From Bin87 sp963692995 (GTDB taxonomy: Bacteria > Chloroflexota > Dehalococcoidia > Lucifugimonadales > UBA3495), in NCBI GenBank assembly GCA_963692995.1, contig OY843611.1, forward strand, positions 620,001-684,000: a stretch of 64,000 bases of DNA. Reading direction: 5' to 3'. A program made the position numbers and the translations under genes. Below, one piece after another: positions 8,648 to 18,686 of this stretch (the first letter of the stretch is position 1; every line of letters starts with the position of its first letter). Below the pieces are notes generated by a model. It made no database searches. It had not been told where the DNA came from and worked only from the letters and a program-made list of their open reading frames with translations.

Positions 8648-10531
8648 TTACCCCTCGTCCCCGATCTTCAGCAGGCTCAAAAACGCCTCCTGCGGCACCT
8701 CCACCCGGCCGACGCGCTTCATGCGCTTTTTGCCTTCCTTCTGCTTTTCCAGGAGCTTCCGTTTGCGGGTTATGTCGCCGCCGTAGCATTTGGAGAGGAC
8801 GTCCTTACGCATGGCGCGGACGGTTTCGCGGGCAATGATGCGGCTGCCGATGGCGGCCTGGAGGGGCACCTCGAACATCTGGCGCGGGATGGTAGCGCGC
8901 AGCTTTTCCACGATGCTGCGGCCCTGGACCACGGCGTTGTCCCGGTGGCTGATCATGCTCAAGGCTTCCACCGGCGTCTGGTTCACCAAGATGTCGATGC
9001 GCACCAGCGGAGCGGCCCGGTATCCCTCGAAGGTGTAGTCCAGGGAGGCGTAGCCCTGAGTGCGGGATTTTAGCTGGTTGTAGAAGTCGGCCAGCATTTC
9101 GGCCAGGGGCATGGTGTATTCCATCACCACGCGGTTCTGTTCCGATTGCCCTGACGCCTCGTTTTGCCCTGATGCCGCGCTGCCGCCGTTCTTCCCGCCC
9201 ACGCCCTGGATGTACTCCATGCGGCGGAACTCGGAGCGGCGGGTGTGCATCAGCTCCATCACCGCGCCCACGGAGCGGCTGGGAGCGACGATGGTGACGC
9301 CCAGGATGGGTTCGCGGATTTCCGAGATGGCGTTGGGTTGGGGCAATAAGGACGGGTTGTCCACCCGAACCACCTCGCCGTCGGTCAGCAGCACCTCGTA
9401 GGCCACGCTGGGCGCGGTCACGATGAGGTCCAGGTCGTACTCCCGCTCCAGGCGTTCCTGCACGATTTCCAGGTGTACCAGTCCGAGGAAACCGCAACGG
9501 AACCCGAAGCCCAGCGCGCCGCTGTTCTCCGGCTCAACGGTCAGCGAGGCGTCGTTGAGCTTGAGCTTCTCCAATGCGGCGCGCAGCTTGGTGTAGTCCT
9601 CGCCGTCCGAGGGATACAAGCCGGCGAATACCATCGACTTCAGTTCAACGTAGCCGGGCAGAGGGGCCTCGGCAGGAGCGGCGTTATTGGTTAGCGTATC
9701 GCCGACGGCGCATTCCTGCACGTCCTTGAATCCCGTGGCGACGTATCCGACCTGGCCGGCGTACAGCACGTCCGTCGCTGTGAGTTCCGGCGCGAAGACG
9801 CCTACCTCCATGATTTCCACCGACCTGCCGGAGGACATTACCCGCAGGCGGTCGTGGCGCGAGATGCTGCCGTCGGCGACGCGGACGTAGGCGATGATGC
9901 CCTTATAGGTGTTGTAGGTGGAATCGAACACCAGGGCGCGGAAAGGATCCGCCGCGCCGCCACTGGGCGGCGGCACGCGCTCCACGATGGCGTCCAGCAA
10001 TTCGCGGCAACCCAGGCCGTCTTTGGCGGAAACGAACATCACCTCGTCGCGGCGGAAGCCGAAGATCTGCTCCAGTTCGGCGGCGACTCGTTCCGGTTCG
10101 GCGGAGGGGAGATCCACCTTATTGATGACGGGGATCATTTCCAGGTCGTACTCCAGGGCCAGCAGGGTGTTGGCGATGGTCTGGGCCTCCACGCCCTGGG
10201 TGGCGTCCACCACCAGCAACGCGCCCTCGCAGGCGGCCAGGGCGCGGGACACTTCGTAGGAAAAGTCCACGTGGCCGGGCGTATCGATGAGGTTGAGTTG
10301 GTACTCGACGCCATCGGGCGCGCGATGCGACATCGTCACCGCCTTGCCCTTGATGGTTATGCCCCGTTCACGCTCCAGTTCCATCTGGTCCAGGAACTGC
10401 GCTTTCATGTCCTGAGGCCGGACGGCGCCGGTGATCTCGAGAAAGCGGTCGGCCAAGGTGGATTTGCCGTGATCGATGTGGGCGATGATGCAAAAGTTGC
10501 GTATGCTTTGCTGTTCCATAACGTGGATCAT
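8648..10531 (-). CDS. lepA: Elongation factor 4 (LepA), ribosome back-translocase GTPase
   Basis: 627 residues. GTPase motifs are clear: AHIDHGKST (G1), DTPGHVDFSYE (G3) and INKVD (G4), followed by domain II, the EF-G-like domains and the LepA C-terminal domain with KCYGGDITRKRKLLEKQKEG. LepA binds stalled ribosomes and assists biogenesis or back-translocation. An insert of about 20 Gly/Ser/Gln/Asn-rich residues with two ASGQ repeats interrupts the EF-G V-like region, an unusual feature. The family norm starts at the internal Met (10519), four codons in; neither start has a strong Shine-Dalgarno. Divergent from pyrG. Confidence 0.95.
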   Translation of the reverse strand: MIHVMEQQSIRNFCIIAHIDHGKSTLADRFLEITGAVRPQDMKAQFLDQMELERERGITIKGKAVTMSHRAPDGVEYQLNLIDTPGHVDFSYEVSRALAACEGALLVVDATQGVEAQTIANTLLALEYDLEMIPVINKVDLPSAEPERVAAELEQIFGFRRDEVMFVSAKDGLGCRELLDAIVERVPPPSGGAADPFRALVFDSTYNTYKGIIAYVRVADGSISRHDRLRVMSSGRSVEIMEVGVFAPELTATDVLYAGQVGYVATGFKDVQECAVGDTLTNNAAPAEAPLPGYVELKSMVFAGLYPSDGEDYTKLRAALEKLKLNDASLTVEPENSGALGFGFRCGFLGLVHLEIVQERLEREYDLDLIVTAPSVAYEVLLTDGEVVRVDNPSLLPQPNAISEIREPILGVTIVAPSRSVGAVMELMHTRRSEFRRMEYIQGVGGKNGGSAASGQNEASGQSEQNRVVMEYTMPLAEMLADFYNQLKSRTQGYASLDYTFEGYRAAPLVRIDILVNQTPVEALSMISHRDNAVVQGRSIVEKLRATIPRQMFEVPLQAAIGSRIIARETVRAMRKDVLSKCYGGDITRKRKLLEKQKEGKKRMKRVGRVEVPQEAFLSLLKIGDEG

Positions 10532-10593
10532 GGTAGCACGGCGGCATTCCGGGCGGCAACGCGAAGGTCGGTCTCAACTGGGCTATTTTAGGC

Positions 10594-10622
10594 TTGACGC
10601 GGTCGGCGGCGCGGTGTTAGAT
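10594..10622 (+). promoter_or_regulatory. Candidate sigma-70-type promoter for pyrG-tal-rho
   Basis: TTGACG (10594-10599), 17-bp spacer, TTAGAT (10617-10622). It would give pyrG a leader of about 195 nt. The leader has no ORF I can support and no clear attenuator. Confidence 0.45.
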
Positions 10623-10823
10623 TACGTTACAGAAGACCAAGACGCGCGGGCCATAGTTGCGACTAAAGAGCGGCCCGGCGACCGGCGAAGCAGTGCGAGG
10701 AAGTATCTCCGGCGTTTTCCAGCGCTGGGAGACATAGCTTTCGCCAGAGGTAATACTGGTCAATATAGGCTGTCGCCGGCCGTACTACGGCTTGGATGTC
10801 GCGGCCAATTCCAATAGGTCACT

Positions 10824-12479
10824 ATGGCCACTAAGTACATTTTCATGACCGGAGGCGTGGTCAGCTCCATCGGCAAGGGCATCTGCGTCGCCTCTATCGG
10901 TCGCATCCTGAAAAGCCAGGGGCTCGCCGTAACCGCCATCAAACTGGATCCTTACCTCAATGTGGATCCGGGCACCATGTCCCCCTATCAGCACGGTGAG
11001 GTTTTCGTCACTGGGGACGGCGGGGAAACCGATCTCGACTTGGGCCATTATGAGCGTTTCATCGACGTTGAACTTACCCGGGACAGCAACATCACCGCCG
11101 GACAGACTTATCTGGAGCTGATTACCCGGGAAAGGCGGGGGGATTTCCTCGGCGGCACCATCCAAACCGTGCCGCATCTGACCAACGAAATCAAAGACCG
11201 GCTGATCGGGCTGGCCGCCAAGTCCGAGGCCGACGTGGTGGTGGTGGAAGTGGGCGGCACCGTAGGCGACATTGAAGGTTTGCCTTTCCTGGAGGCCATC
11301 CGCCAGATGCGCAACACGGTGGGCCGCCACAACGTTTTTTACATGCATCTGACACTGCTTCCTTACATATCGGCGTCCGAGGAATTGAAGACCAAGCCCA
11401 CACAGCACAGCGTGAAGGAATTGCGTAGCATCGGCATCCAGCCCGACGCGCTCATCTGCCGCAGCGATACCGAGATTACCCCCGCTATCCGTGAAAAGCT
11501 GTCGCTGTTTTGCGACGTGGAATCGGAAGCGGTGTTCCCCATGCCTACGGTCGGAAACGTGTACGAAGTTCCGCTGATCATGGAACACTTCGGCGTGAGT
11601 CGCTGCCTGTCCGAATCCCTGGGACTGGACGGCCAGTGCCAGCTTGAAGAATGGAGCGGCTTGGTTCACCGGATGAACTCGGCGGCGAATTCGGTGCCGA
11701 TAGCCGTGGTGGGCAAGTATGTAGAGTATCCCGACTCCTATATGTCGGTGCGGGAAGCGCTGCGCCACGCCGCCGCATCCCACGGTTTGCGGGCCGACGT
11801 CAAGTGGGTGCATTCCGAGGCGGTGGAGCGGGACGGCGCGGATGCCCATCTGAAGGATGTCTCCGGCATCGTGGTGCCGGGAGGCTTCGGCTCCCGAGGC
11901 GTGGAAGGAATGGTGGACACCAGCCGGTACGCCCGGGACCGGGGCGTTCCCTACCTGGGTCTCTGCCTGGGCATGCAGGTGATGGTAATCGATTGGGCGC
12001 GGGGCGTAGCTGGGTTGAAACACGCCAACTCATCGGAACTGGACCGAGACTGCGAGCATCCCGTTATCGACATTATGCACGGACAGAGGGGCGTCACCGA
12101 CTTGGGCGGCACCATGCGCCTGGGGCAGTATCCCTGCCGTCCGCAGGACAACACGCGCACCGCAGCGGCCTATGCAGCCGCTGAAGTGGGAGAGCGCCAT
12201 CGTCACCGTTACGAAGTCAACAACCAGTATCGTGAATCCCTTGAAGCCTCGGGAATGGTAATGAGCGGGTTGTCGCCCGATGGCGAATTGGTGGAAGCGG
12301 CGGAAGTCCCCGACCACCCATTCATGGTTGGCGTCCAGTTCCACCCGGAGTTTCAGTCTCGACCCAACCGCCCGCATCCCCTTTTCAGCGCCCTCGTCGG
12401 GCAGGCGCAGCAGACGGTCCGCGAAGGGAAGCAGATACCCTTCCGGCGCGCCGGCGGATGGTCTTTCTCTTCCGACTAG
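10824..12479 (+). CDS. pyrG: CTP synthase
   Basis: 551 residues; converts UTP to CTP with ATP and glutamine. The N-terminal synthase domain starts with FMTGGVVSSIGKG (P-loop-like) and holds DPYLNVDPGTMSPYQHGEVF. The C-terminal glutamine amidotransferase domain carries the nucleophile Cys in YLGLCLGMQ, and the catalytic His-Glu in FHPEFQSRP. Length is normal. First gene of a pyrG-transaldolase-rho series on the plus strand with gaps of 124 and 4 bp, a neighbourhood also seen in Firmicutes, which supports cotranscription. The last ~15 residues are a non-conserved tail. Confidence 0.97.
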   Translation: MATKYIFMTGGVVSSIGKGICVASIGRILKSQGLAVTAIKLDPYLNVDPGTMSPYQHGEVFVTGDGGETDLDLGHYERFIDVELTRDSNITAGQTYLELITRERRGDFLGGTIQTVPHLTNEIKDRLIGLAAKSEADVVVVEVGGTVGDIEGLPFLEAIRQMRNTVGRHNVFYMHLTLLPYISASEELKTKPTQHSVKELRSIGIQPDALICRSDTEITPAIREKLSLFCDVESEAVFPMPTVGNVYEVPLIMEHFGVSRCLSESLGLDGQCQLEEWSGLVHRMNSAANSVPIAVVGKYVEYPDSYMSVREALRHAAASHGLRADVKWVHSEAVERDGADAHLKDVSGIVVPGGFGSRGVEGMVDTSRYARDRGVPYLGLCLGMQVMVIDWARGVAGLKHANSSELDRDCEHPVIDIMHGQRGVTDLGGTMRLGQYPCRPQDNTRTAAAYAAAEVGERHRHRYEVNNQYRESLEASGMVMSGLSPDGELVEAAEVPDHPFMVGVQFHPEFQSRPNRPHPLFSALVGQAQQTVREGKQIPFRRAGGWSFSSD

Positions 12480-12603
12480 TCGTTTTACCCGGCAACTCCC
12501 CGTCATTTCCCGGCGGGAGTGCGCCAATACTGATGGCCAACGGCCCTGCGCTCCGATCCGATTGGGACGCAAGTGGGCGTCCGGGCCAATGGAGGATGAA
12601 GCA

Positions 12604-13263
12604 GTGAAACTGTTTCTGGATACGGCCAACATTAACGAGATTCGCCAGGGCGCCGAACTGGGAGTCATCTCCGGCGTCACCACCAACCCCTCGCTGGCGG
12701 CCAAGGAAGGCATCGGCGGAGCGGCCGGTTATCGGGCCGCGGTGCAAGAGATCGCCGACATCATCGATGGCCCCATTTCCGTGGAGGTGGTGAGCGTTGA
12801 CGCTGCCGGCATGATTGCCGAAGGCCGTGACATCGCAGAGTGGATCCCTAATCCCTGGGTCAAAATTCCCAGCACGGAAGAAGGATTCAAGGCCATCAGC
12901 GTACTGGCCCGCGACGGCATCCAGGTGAACCAGACTCTGGTGTTCACTGTGAGCCAGGCGCTTTTAGGCGCCAATGCCGGCAGCGCGGCGGTTAGTCCCT
13001 TCGTGGGTCGCCTGGACGACATCGGCCAGGACGGGATGGCCCTGGTGCGCGACATCGTGGACGTGTATCGGCAGCAATCGGTGGAAACCCGGGTAATGGC
13101 CGCCAGCATCCGCGGCGCCCGTCACTGCGTTACCGCCGCTCAGGCCGGAGCGCACATCTCCACCGTTCCCTACAACGTATTGATGCAGATGGTAAAACAC
13201 CCCCTAACCGATGCCGGCTTGTCCAGGTTCCTGCAAGACTGGCAACAAGCTTCCGGAGGCTGA
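12604..13263 (+). CDS. tal: Transaldolase / fructose-6-phosphate aldolase family
   Basis: 219 residues of the small MipB/TalC class. Starts MKLFLDTANINEIRQG, has ISGVTTNPSL, the Schiff-base Lys in WVKIPSTEEGFKAI, and NQTLVFTVSQALL. The GTG at 12604 is chosen because GGAGG lies 8 bp upstream and it matches the family start exactly; the longer open frame from 12280 overlaps pyrG. It transfers dihydroxyacetone units between sugar phosphates. The small class includes both transaldolases and F6P aldolases, which cannot be separated here. Four bp before rho. Confidence 0.92.
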   Translation: MKLFLDTANINEIRQGAELGVISGVTTNPSLAAKEGIGGAAGYRAAVQEIADIIDGPISVEVVSVDAAGMIAEGRDIAEWIPNPWVKIPSTEEGFKAISVLARDGIQVNQTLVFTVSQALLGANAGSAAVSPFVGRLDDIGQDGMALVRDIVDVYRQQSVETRVMAASIRGARHCVTAAQAGAHISTVPYNVLMQMVKHPLTDAGLSRFLQDWQQASGG

Positions 13264-13267
13264 CAAT

Positions 13268-14719
13268 ATGGTCCGCGCCCGCCCTGGCACTACCGCCGCT
13301 CCTCGACGCCGCCGGCGTCCTTCCGTTGCCGACGCCGCTGCCGACGAAGCTGACGGCGTCGCCACCGCTGAACCACTGCCTGATGATGAGGCCCTTGACG
13401 GGCGCTCCGCCTACCCCAACGGCGTATCGGCCGGGCGGCCGGTGGACGTTGCCGACCTGATGTCGATGTCCCTCGAACAGTTGTTGGAGGTGGCGCCGGA
13501 AGTCGGCGTCCGTGATGACGGCTCGCTGACGGAACTGGGTCGTGACGCCCTGTCCCAGAAGGTCCGGCAGAGCGCCGCCGGCCGCAACCTGCTGACGGCA
13601 TCCGGCATTCTGGAGGTGATGGATGCCGGCCATGGCCTGTTGCGTTCAATGCAATATCCGCCGGTCGCGGGCGACGTGTTCGTCGGTCAGTCCCAGATCC
13701 GTCGGTTCAACTTGAAGACCGGAGACACCGTGACCGGGACGGTTCGTCCGCCCAAGGAGGGGGAGCGGCGCTACGGACTGACCCGCGCCACCAGCATCAA
13801 CCTGCTGGAACCGGAGCAGCAGAAACCCGGTTCCCGCCGGACTTTCGAATCGCTGACGCCGATCTTCCCTGACGATCACATTGTTTTGGAAAACCCGCAG
13901 GGCGGCCTGTCCTGCCGCATGATTGATTTGTTCGCTCCCATCGGCCTGGGTCAGCGGGGCCTGGTGGTTTCGCCGCCCAAAGCCGGCAAGACTACGGTGC
14001 TGCGGCAGATCGCCGCCGCCGTCAGCGAAAACCGGCCCGAAGTCATCCTGATGGTAGTGCTTATCGGTGAGCGTCCCGAAGAGGTCACCGAGATGCGTCG
14101 GGCGGTACATGGGGACGTTTTCGCCTCCACCTTCGACGAATCGGTGGAGGAGCAGTGCCGCGTCGCCGAGCTGGCCGTAGAGCGGGCCAAGCGCATAACC
14201 GAAACGGGCCGCGACGTGATGATACTGCTGGACAGCATCACCCGTTTGACCCGCGCCTACAACCTGGCCCTGCCCACCTCCGGTCGCACCTTGTCCGGCG
14301 GTATCGATCCGGCGGCGCTGTATCCGGCCAAGCGGTTCATCGGGGCGGCGCGGAACCTGGAGGAGGGCGGTTCGCTTACCATAATCGCCACGTGTCTGTT
14401 GGACACGGGCAGCCGCATGGACGAGGTCATCTACGAAGAGTTCAAGGGAACCGGCAACATGGAGCTGCACCTGGACCGCCGCCTGGCCGACCAGCGTTAT
14501 TTCCCCGCCATCGATGTGGTTCGCAGCGGGACCCGCCGCGAGGAACTGCTCTACGACTCCGAAACGGTTCCGCAGATCTGGCTGCTCCGCCGCATGGTTA
14601 CTCTGGCCTCAGGCAGCGACCAGACCAATATGGGCGACGCTACCAAGCGTGTCCTGGAGCGTTTGGCCCGTACCCGCGCCAACTCAGAGTTCCTGGCCAA
14701 TCTGACCAAAGACGCTTAA
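13268..14719 (+). CDS. rho: Transcription termination factor Rho
   Basis: 483 residues. Residues 1-70 are a poorly conserved basic and acidic extension, next comes the Rho N-terminal helical domain (SLEQLLEVAPEVGV), then the RNA-binding OB domain (GLLRSMQYPPVAGDVFV) and the ATPase: Walker A in SPPKAGKTT, LIGERPEEVTEM, Walker B in DVMILLDSITRLTRAYN, and LSGGIDPAALYPAKRF. It is an RNA-dependent hexameric helicase that ends transcription. The ATG at 13268 has GGAGG upstream. Followed at once by a palindromic repeat, then the convergent surface-protein gene. Confidence 0.96.
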   Translation: MVRARPGTTAAPRRRRRPSVADAAADEADGVATAEPLPDDEALDGRSAYPNGVSAGRPVDVADLMSMSLEQLLEVAPEVGVRDDGSLTELGRDALSQKVRQSAAGRNLLTASGILEVMDAGHGLLRSMQYPPVAGDVFVGQSQIRRFNLKTGDTVTGTVRPPKEGERRYGLTRATSINLLEPEQQKPGSRRTFESLTPIFPDDHIVLENPQGGLSCRMIDLFAPIGLGQRGLVVSPPKAGKTTVLRQIAAAVSENRPEVILMVVLIGERPEEVTEMRRAVHGDVFASTFDESVEEQCRVAELAVERAKRITETGRDVMILLDSITRLTRAYNLALPTSGRTLSGGIDPAALYPAKRFIGAARNLEEGGSLTIIATCLLDTGSRMDEVIYEEFKGTGNMELHLDRRLADQRYFPAIDVVRSGTRREELLYDSETVPQIWLLRRMVTLASGSDQTNMGDATKRVLERLARTRANSEFLANLTKDA

Positions 14720-14751
14720 AGTCGGCGCGTCGCGTCGGTTCTCGAGAAATT

Positions 14752-14780
14752 GCAGGGGCGGGTTTCAAACCCGCCCCTGC
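14752..14780. repeat. 29-bp palindrome, family 2 (terminator-like)
   Basis: Arms GCAGGGGCGGGTTT / AAACCCGCCCCTGC around a central C; sits between the convergent rho and surface-protein genes. Related copies at 27375 and 58669. It lacks a T-tract, so a factor-independent terminator is uncertain. Confidence 0.75.
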
Positions 14781-14784
14781 GCTA

Positions 14785-17700
14785 CTAGCTTTCCGCCGCT
14801 TCGTTTGGCCCGTCTCCGTCCGGTATGCTGCCGCGCGTTCGCCGCCGCAGGTACAGCCAGATCCCGCCACCGGCTGCGCCGGCCAGGACGACGATCCCGG
14901 CAAGTATGCTCAAAGTGACGGCTAACGGGCTGGCGCTGCCGTCGTCCGATTCCTCCTCGGTTGCGGGCAGGTCCCGCACGGCGCCGGCTTCGGTTCCGGC
15001 CGTTGGCGCTACTACTACAGTTGTCGGTTCCGGCGTGGGCGTGTCCGTCGGTTCCGGCGCGGGCGTGGGCGTGGGGTCCGGTATGGGCGTTGCCGTGGGC
15101 GTGTCCGTCGGTTCCGGCGCGGGTGAGAGTGGGGGCGCGGGATTCACTAAGGCTGCCCGTGCTGATGGCGTTCCAACGACGTACTCCGGCGCGGGCGCGA
15201 TCTCTACGGTCAGGGAACCGGAATCGCTATCCGGGCTTTTCGACGTAGATACGGAATATTCGCAGATGTTGCCGGCCGTTATCCGGCACTCACCGCTGGC
15301 GTCGGCGCCGAAACCGCCAGCGGATCGGTGGGCCAGTTTGACGGTGATGGTCGCGGCATGGGAGAGGATGATACGGAACCGGGCCGGTTCGCCGGCTGCG
15401 ACGGACTCCGATCCTGGCATCGTTTCAATACTGGCCGCCAGCGGCTCGGTGGCGCCGGTTCCCGGCCACGACCATTCGCTCAGGCCCTCCGCATTGTTGG
15501 CGCGCACCCGTACCTGGTACTGAGTGCCCTGGAGTAAGCCGGTAATTGTATGGCCGGCGCCGGCGCCGCTATAGCCGGCGTTGGTGAAACTTCCGCTGTT
15601 GCCAACGCGGTACTGAAGGTCGTAGCCGGTAACGGGACTGCCGCCGTCGTTGGCCGGTTTTACCCAGGTTACGGCGAGGCCGAAGGCGCCGTCGGCGGCA
15701 ACCGACGGGACGGTGGGGGCGTCGGGGCGGCGGGACTGGTAGCCGCGAGACAGGGTTATGACGACCGGGTTCACCCCGGACATCCGTTCCCCCCGGTGGT
15801 GCAATTCCAGGCGGATTTCCCGGGTTGCGCTTCTGGCGACCTCTTCCTGGTGGAAGTCCTCGGGCACCCGGGTAGTTCCGGTGAACGACCCGGATCCGTC
15901 GGACGCGAAATCCGGCTCGCCGCCAAACTCCAGGGGCGGGCCGTTTCGAATCTGGACGAAGAAACCCGAGGCGAAGCCGGGCAGGCCGGTTGCGGTTACT
16001 TTGATCGGAGCGCCGATGAGTACGGTATCCGGCGCAGCGGCCAGTTCGGCGCAGGCGACGCGCAATTTACGCAGGTCATCATCAAGGATTTCCCGCAGCG
16101 AATAGTCGTCGATGGTGACGTCGATCTCCAGCCTTTCGCATTCTTCGCCGCGGAGCCGCACTTCGTACCGGTACTCCCAGGACGTGTTCGCCGTCTGGTC
16201 AACGTCATCATCCCGGTCGTTGATAACGACCTCGACTTCGGGAGCGTCATAGTAATTCAGATCCGGCGGGAAGTTTTTGCCCCGGATAATCAGCGTTTCG
16301 CCCCGCTTCGCCACGTTGTTGTCTTCGTCGCACTCCCGCCCGTTGGGACAGATCACGCTTACGGCAGGCACGGCCAGTTCCACTTCGGCGCTGGCCGTGA
16401 TGCCGTTGTCAGTCTCGATGGACAGTTTGGCCGCGCCGTCACTATCGTCGATAATCTTGCGGATCAGGGACACGCGATTTTCGTCGGGATCATCAATTAG
16501 CACCGTAGCGATGAATTGGCCGCCCCGGGAGACCGTAACCGTTTGCACCGGGTCGTTACCGTCCAGAAAGGTCAGGGGCACTCCATCCAGCGTAATGCGG
16601 CTGACTTCCGACGCGCCGGATAGATTGTTGGCCCGGGCGATCACGGTCTGCCCCAAACCAATCCCGACATTGGTGCGATAACCGGCCACGTTAAGGGTGA
16701 TGTCTGCCATATTGACGTTGACGCTGACCTTGCTGCCGTCGCGGAAATTGGCCAGGACGGTGATCTTGCCAGAGCCGCTGGCCGGCAACTTGACCCGCAG
16801 GTTATCGCCGGATCGCTGCCACTGGCTTCTATCCAGCACGCGCCCGCCGACCAGAACCGAATCAACTTGCTGCCCGCTGCCGCCCACCAACCGCAGCGTG
16901 ACTTCCTCACCGGGCGCGTATTGGCGGTCGGAACCGCCGACCACTTCCAGGCCGGGTTCCACCTCGATGAAGATAGACGTTCCGTTGGTAGTGCCTTCTC
17001 CATCCCGCGCGCAAACCCGGTACTTTTCCGCGTTGGGAAAGTAGGACTGGGTAATTTCCACTGCTACGGTAAAGCGTCTTCTCCGATCCACCGTCGCGTT
17101 CCCGATCTCCCGCCAGTTGCCAATATCCTCGCAGGAGGCGCTGCTTGTGCCCGGGTTGGCGTAAACGTTCACGGACAGGCCATCGGCGAAACCGGAGCCT
17201 TCGAACTTGACCGTTTCGCCATAGCGGACTTCAGCATCGCCGTCAACTTCCAGGTTGGCGTCCACCCCTACCGTGTCCCGTAACACGCTGCCATTCGCCC
17301 ATTGAACGGTTACTTCATAGGGATCGTCAGAGTCGGCGGGTTGGTCCGGCAGTTTCAAGTCACTGAGTCTGATACTTATCGGAAAGTCGGCATCACCGCA
17401 GACCTCATCGTCCGAGCCGGCTGTCCAATCGGGGCAGCCGGGCAGGAGGATTTCGTGAGGTTCGTCGTTGTTGCGGCTGATATCGGCCCAAGGCAGGGCA
17501 TACCTCTGCCTCGCGCGCAGGACAATGTCATCCTTGCTAAACCCGGAAGGGATGACAATGTCCTCCGAGAGGGTGATGGTGATTTCGTCGCGCAAGTCGC
17601 CGCGGCCGGTGGGGTCGCAACCCCGGGGCGTGAACCGTAGGGTAAGATCAACGGTCGCTCCCGCGGTGGTTTCATCGTCCTGGTAGATCTCCAGCCCGGT

Positions 17701-18516
17701 GCAGGGAGTGGTTGCGCTAGGGGTTCGAACCGTGCCGAAGTCGGACCACCCGCTAGCCCCCTCATCGTTCCGGGCGCTTATCTGTACCTGGTAATCAGTG
17801 TCGGGCTCAAGGCCGGATATGGTGACGGAGGTTCCGGCGCCTTCTACAGCGACGGCGGTGAAACTGCTGCTGCCGACGGGGCGATAGCGCACGTCGTAGC
17901 CGGTGATTGGAGGGCCAGTGTTCGTGGGGGCGGCCCAGGTTATTTCCAGCGTGGTATCGCCGTCGGTATCGGCAACGCGGACGGTTGGCGGGGTCGGCCG
18001 GCCGGGCGGCTCGGGCACGTCGGTGACGTTGATAGTGACACTGATAGTGTCGTCAATGACATCGCCACCGTTGCTTCCACCTTGCCGGTTTTTTCGGTCT
18101 GAAACTTGGAGTGTCACGCGGTATGGTGCCGTTCTGCTTTCATAATCCGGGTTTGTGCCCCGTCCTACGGAAATTTGCCGAGTGCTGCTATTGAAGTCAA
18201 AACTGTCTTTGTCAGGGCCGGCGAGCGTGTAAAAGAGGGCATCGTCGTCTGGGTCTATGGCTGCGGGCAGCGGCTCCCCTATCTGATCGCCAGCCCGGCT
18301 GTTCTCCGGCACGGTCAGGGTTATGGCTTCTTCTTTAAAGGTCGGCTTCTGATTAGTTTGAGGATAAGGGGCCGCGGCTGCCGGCGACGGGCCAACAACC
18401 AGCAGCGCCAGGGCCAGCAGCGCGCCAATGCCCAGCGCCAATGCCGGCCAGCGCCGCCCCGCGGCCACGGCGACGGTTCGCGCGTTGTGAGTAGTGGTGT
18501 GCACGATGCTCGACAT
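14785..18516 (-). CDS. Large surface protein with cadherin-like, Fn3 and Ig-like repeats
   Basis: 1243 residues. A hydrophobic secretion segment (about residues 22-47) ends in an Ala-rich cleavage region. Then a cadherin-like domain (TVPENSRAGDQIGEP, IDPDDDALFYTL), an Fn3 domain (ITGYDVRYRPVG, DYQVQISARNDEG), several immunoglobulin-like segments with few Cys, a second Fn3 (VTGYDLQYRVG, YQVRVRANNAEG), a Pro/Thr stalk (repeated PEPTDTPT units), one transmembrane helix and a short basic tail. It is most likely anchored in the membrane with the whole ectodomain outside, as in a monoderm-like envelope. The ATG at 18516 has AAGGAG upstream; the earlier ATG at 18618 does not. Ligand unknown; an adhesin role is inference. 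Confidence 0.8.
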   Translation of the reverse strand: MSSIVHTTTHNARTVAVAAGRRWPALALGIGALLALALLVVGPSPAAAAPYPQTNQKPTFKEEAITLTVPENSRAGDQIGEPLPAAIDPDDDALFYTLAGPDKDSFDFNSSTRQISVGRGTNPDYESRTAPYRVTLQVSDRKNRQGGSNGGDVIDDTISVTINVTDVPEPPGRPTPPTVRVADTDGDTTLEITWAAPTNTGPPITGYDVRYRPVGSSSFTAVAVEGAGTSVTISGLEPDTDYQVQISARNDEGASGWSDFGTVRTPSATTPCTGLEIYQDDETTAGATVDLTLRFTPRGCDPTGRGDLRDEITITLSEDIVIPSGFSKDDIVLRARQRYALPWADISRNNDEPHEILLPGCPDWTAGSDDEVCGDADFPISIRLSDLKLPDQPADSDDPYEVTVQWANGSVLRDTVGVDANLEVDGDAEVRYGETVKFEGSGFADGLSVNVYANPGTSSASCEDIGNWREIGNATVDRRRRFTVAVEITQSYFPNAEKYRVCARDGEGTTNGTSIFIEVEPGLEVVGGSDRQYAPGEEVTLRLVGGSGQQVDSVLVGGRVLDRSQWQRSGDNLRVKLPASGSGKITVLANFRDGSKVSVNVNMADITLNVAGYRTNVGIGLGQTVIARANNLSGASEVSRITLDGVPLTFLDGNDPVQTVTVSRGGQFIATVLIDDPDENRVSLIRKIIDDSDGAAKLSIETDNGITASAEVELAVPAVSVICPNGRECDEDNNVAKRGETLIIRGKNFPPDLNYYDAPEVEVVINDRDDDVDQTANTSWEYRYEVRLRGEECERLEIDVTIDDYSLREILDDDLRKLRVACAELAAAPDTVLIGAPIKVTATGLPGFASGFFVQIRNGPPLEFGGEPDFASDGSGSFTGTTRVPEDFHQEEVARSATREIRLELHHRGERMSGVNPVVITLSRGYQSRRPDAPTVPSVAADGAFGLAVTWVKPANDGGSPVTGYDLQYRVGNSGSFTNAGYSGAGAGHTITGLLQGTQYQVRVRANNAEGLSEWSWPGTGATEPLAASIETMPGSESVAAGEPARFRIILSHAATITVKLAHRSAGGFGADASGECRITAGNICEYSVSTSKSPDSDSGSLTVEIAPAPEYVVGTPSARAALVNPAPPLSPAPEPTDTPTATPIPDPTPTPAPEPTDTPTPEPTTVVVAPTAGTEAGAVRDLPATEEESDDGSASPLAVTLSILAGIVVLAGAAGGGIWLYLRRRTRGSIPDGDGPNEAAES

Positions 18517-18652
18517 GGCGCTCCTTGAATAATATTCCGAATTCCGATGGCGATTTTCAGCGGCCCGTAATCGACGGCGCAAAATACATTTTACGCGAGA
18601 TTGCATAATACGCGACACAGACTCGGCAACGACAGAAACGGATATCCGGCCT

Positions 18653-18658
18653 TATAAT
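18653..18658 (+). promoter_or_regulatory. -10 box of first Uma2 gene
   Basis: TATAAT with a partial -35 (ACGACA, 18 bp upstream). It contains the ATG at 18657, which argues that translation starts at the ATG at 18687. Confidence 0.5.
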
Positions 18659-18686
18659 GGGCTATCGGCAGAAGAGACGATTGACG

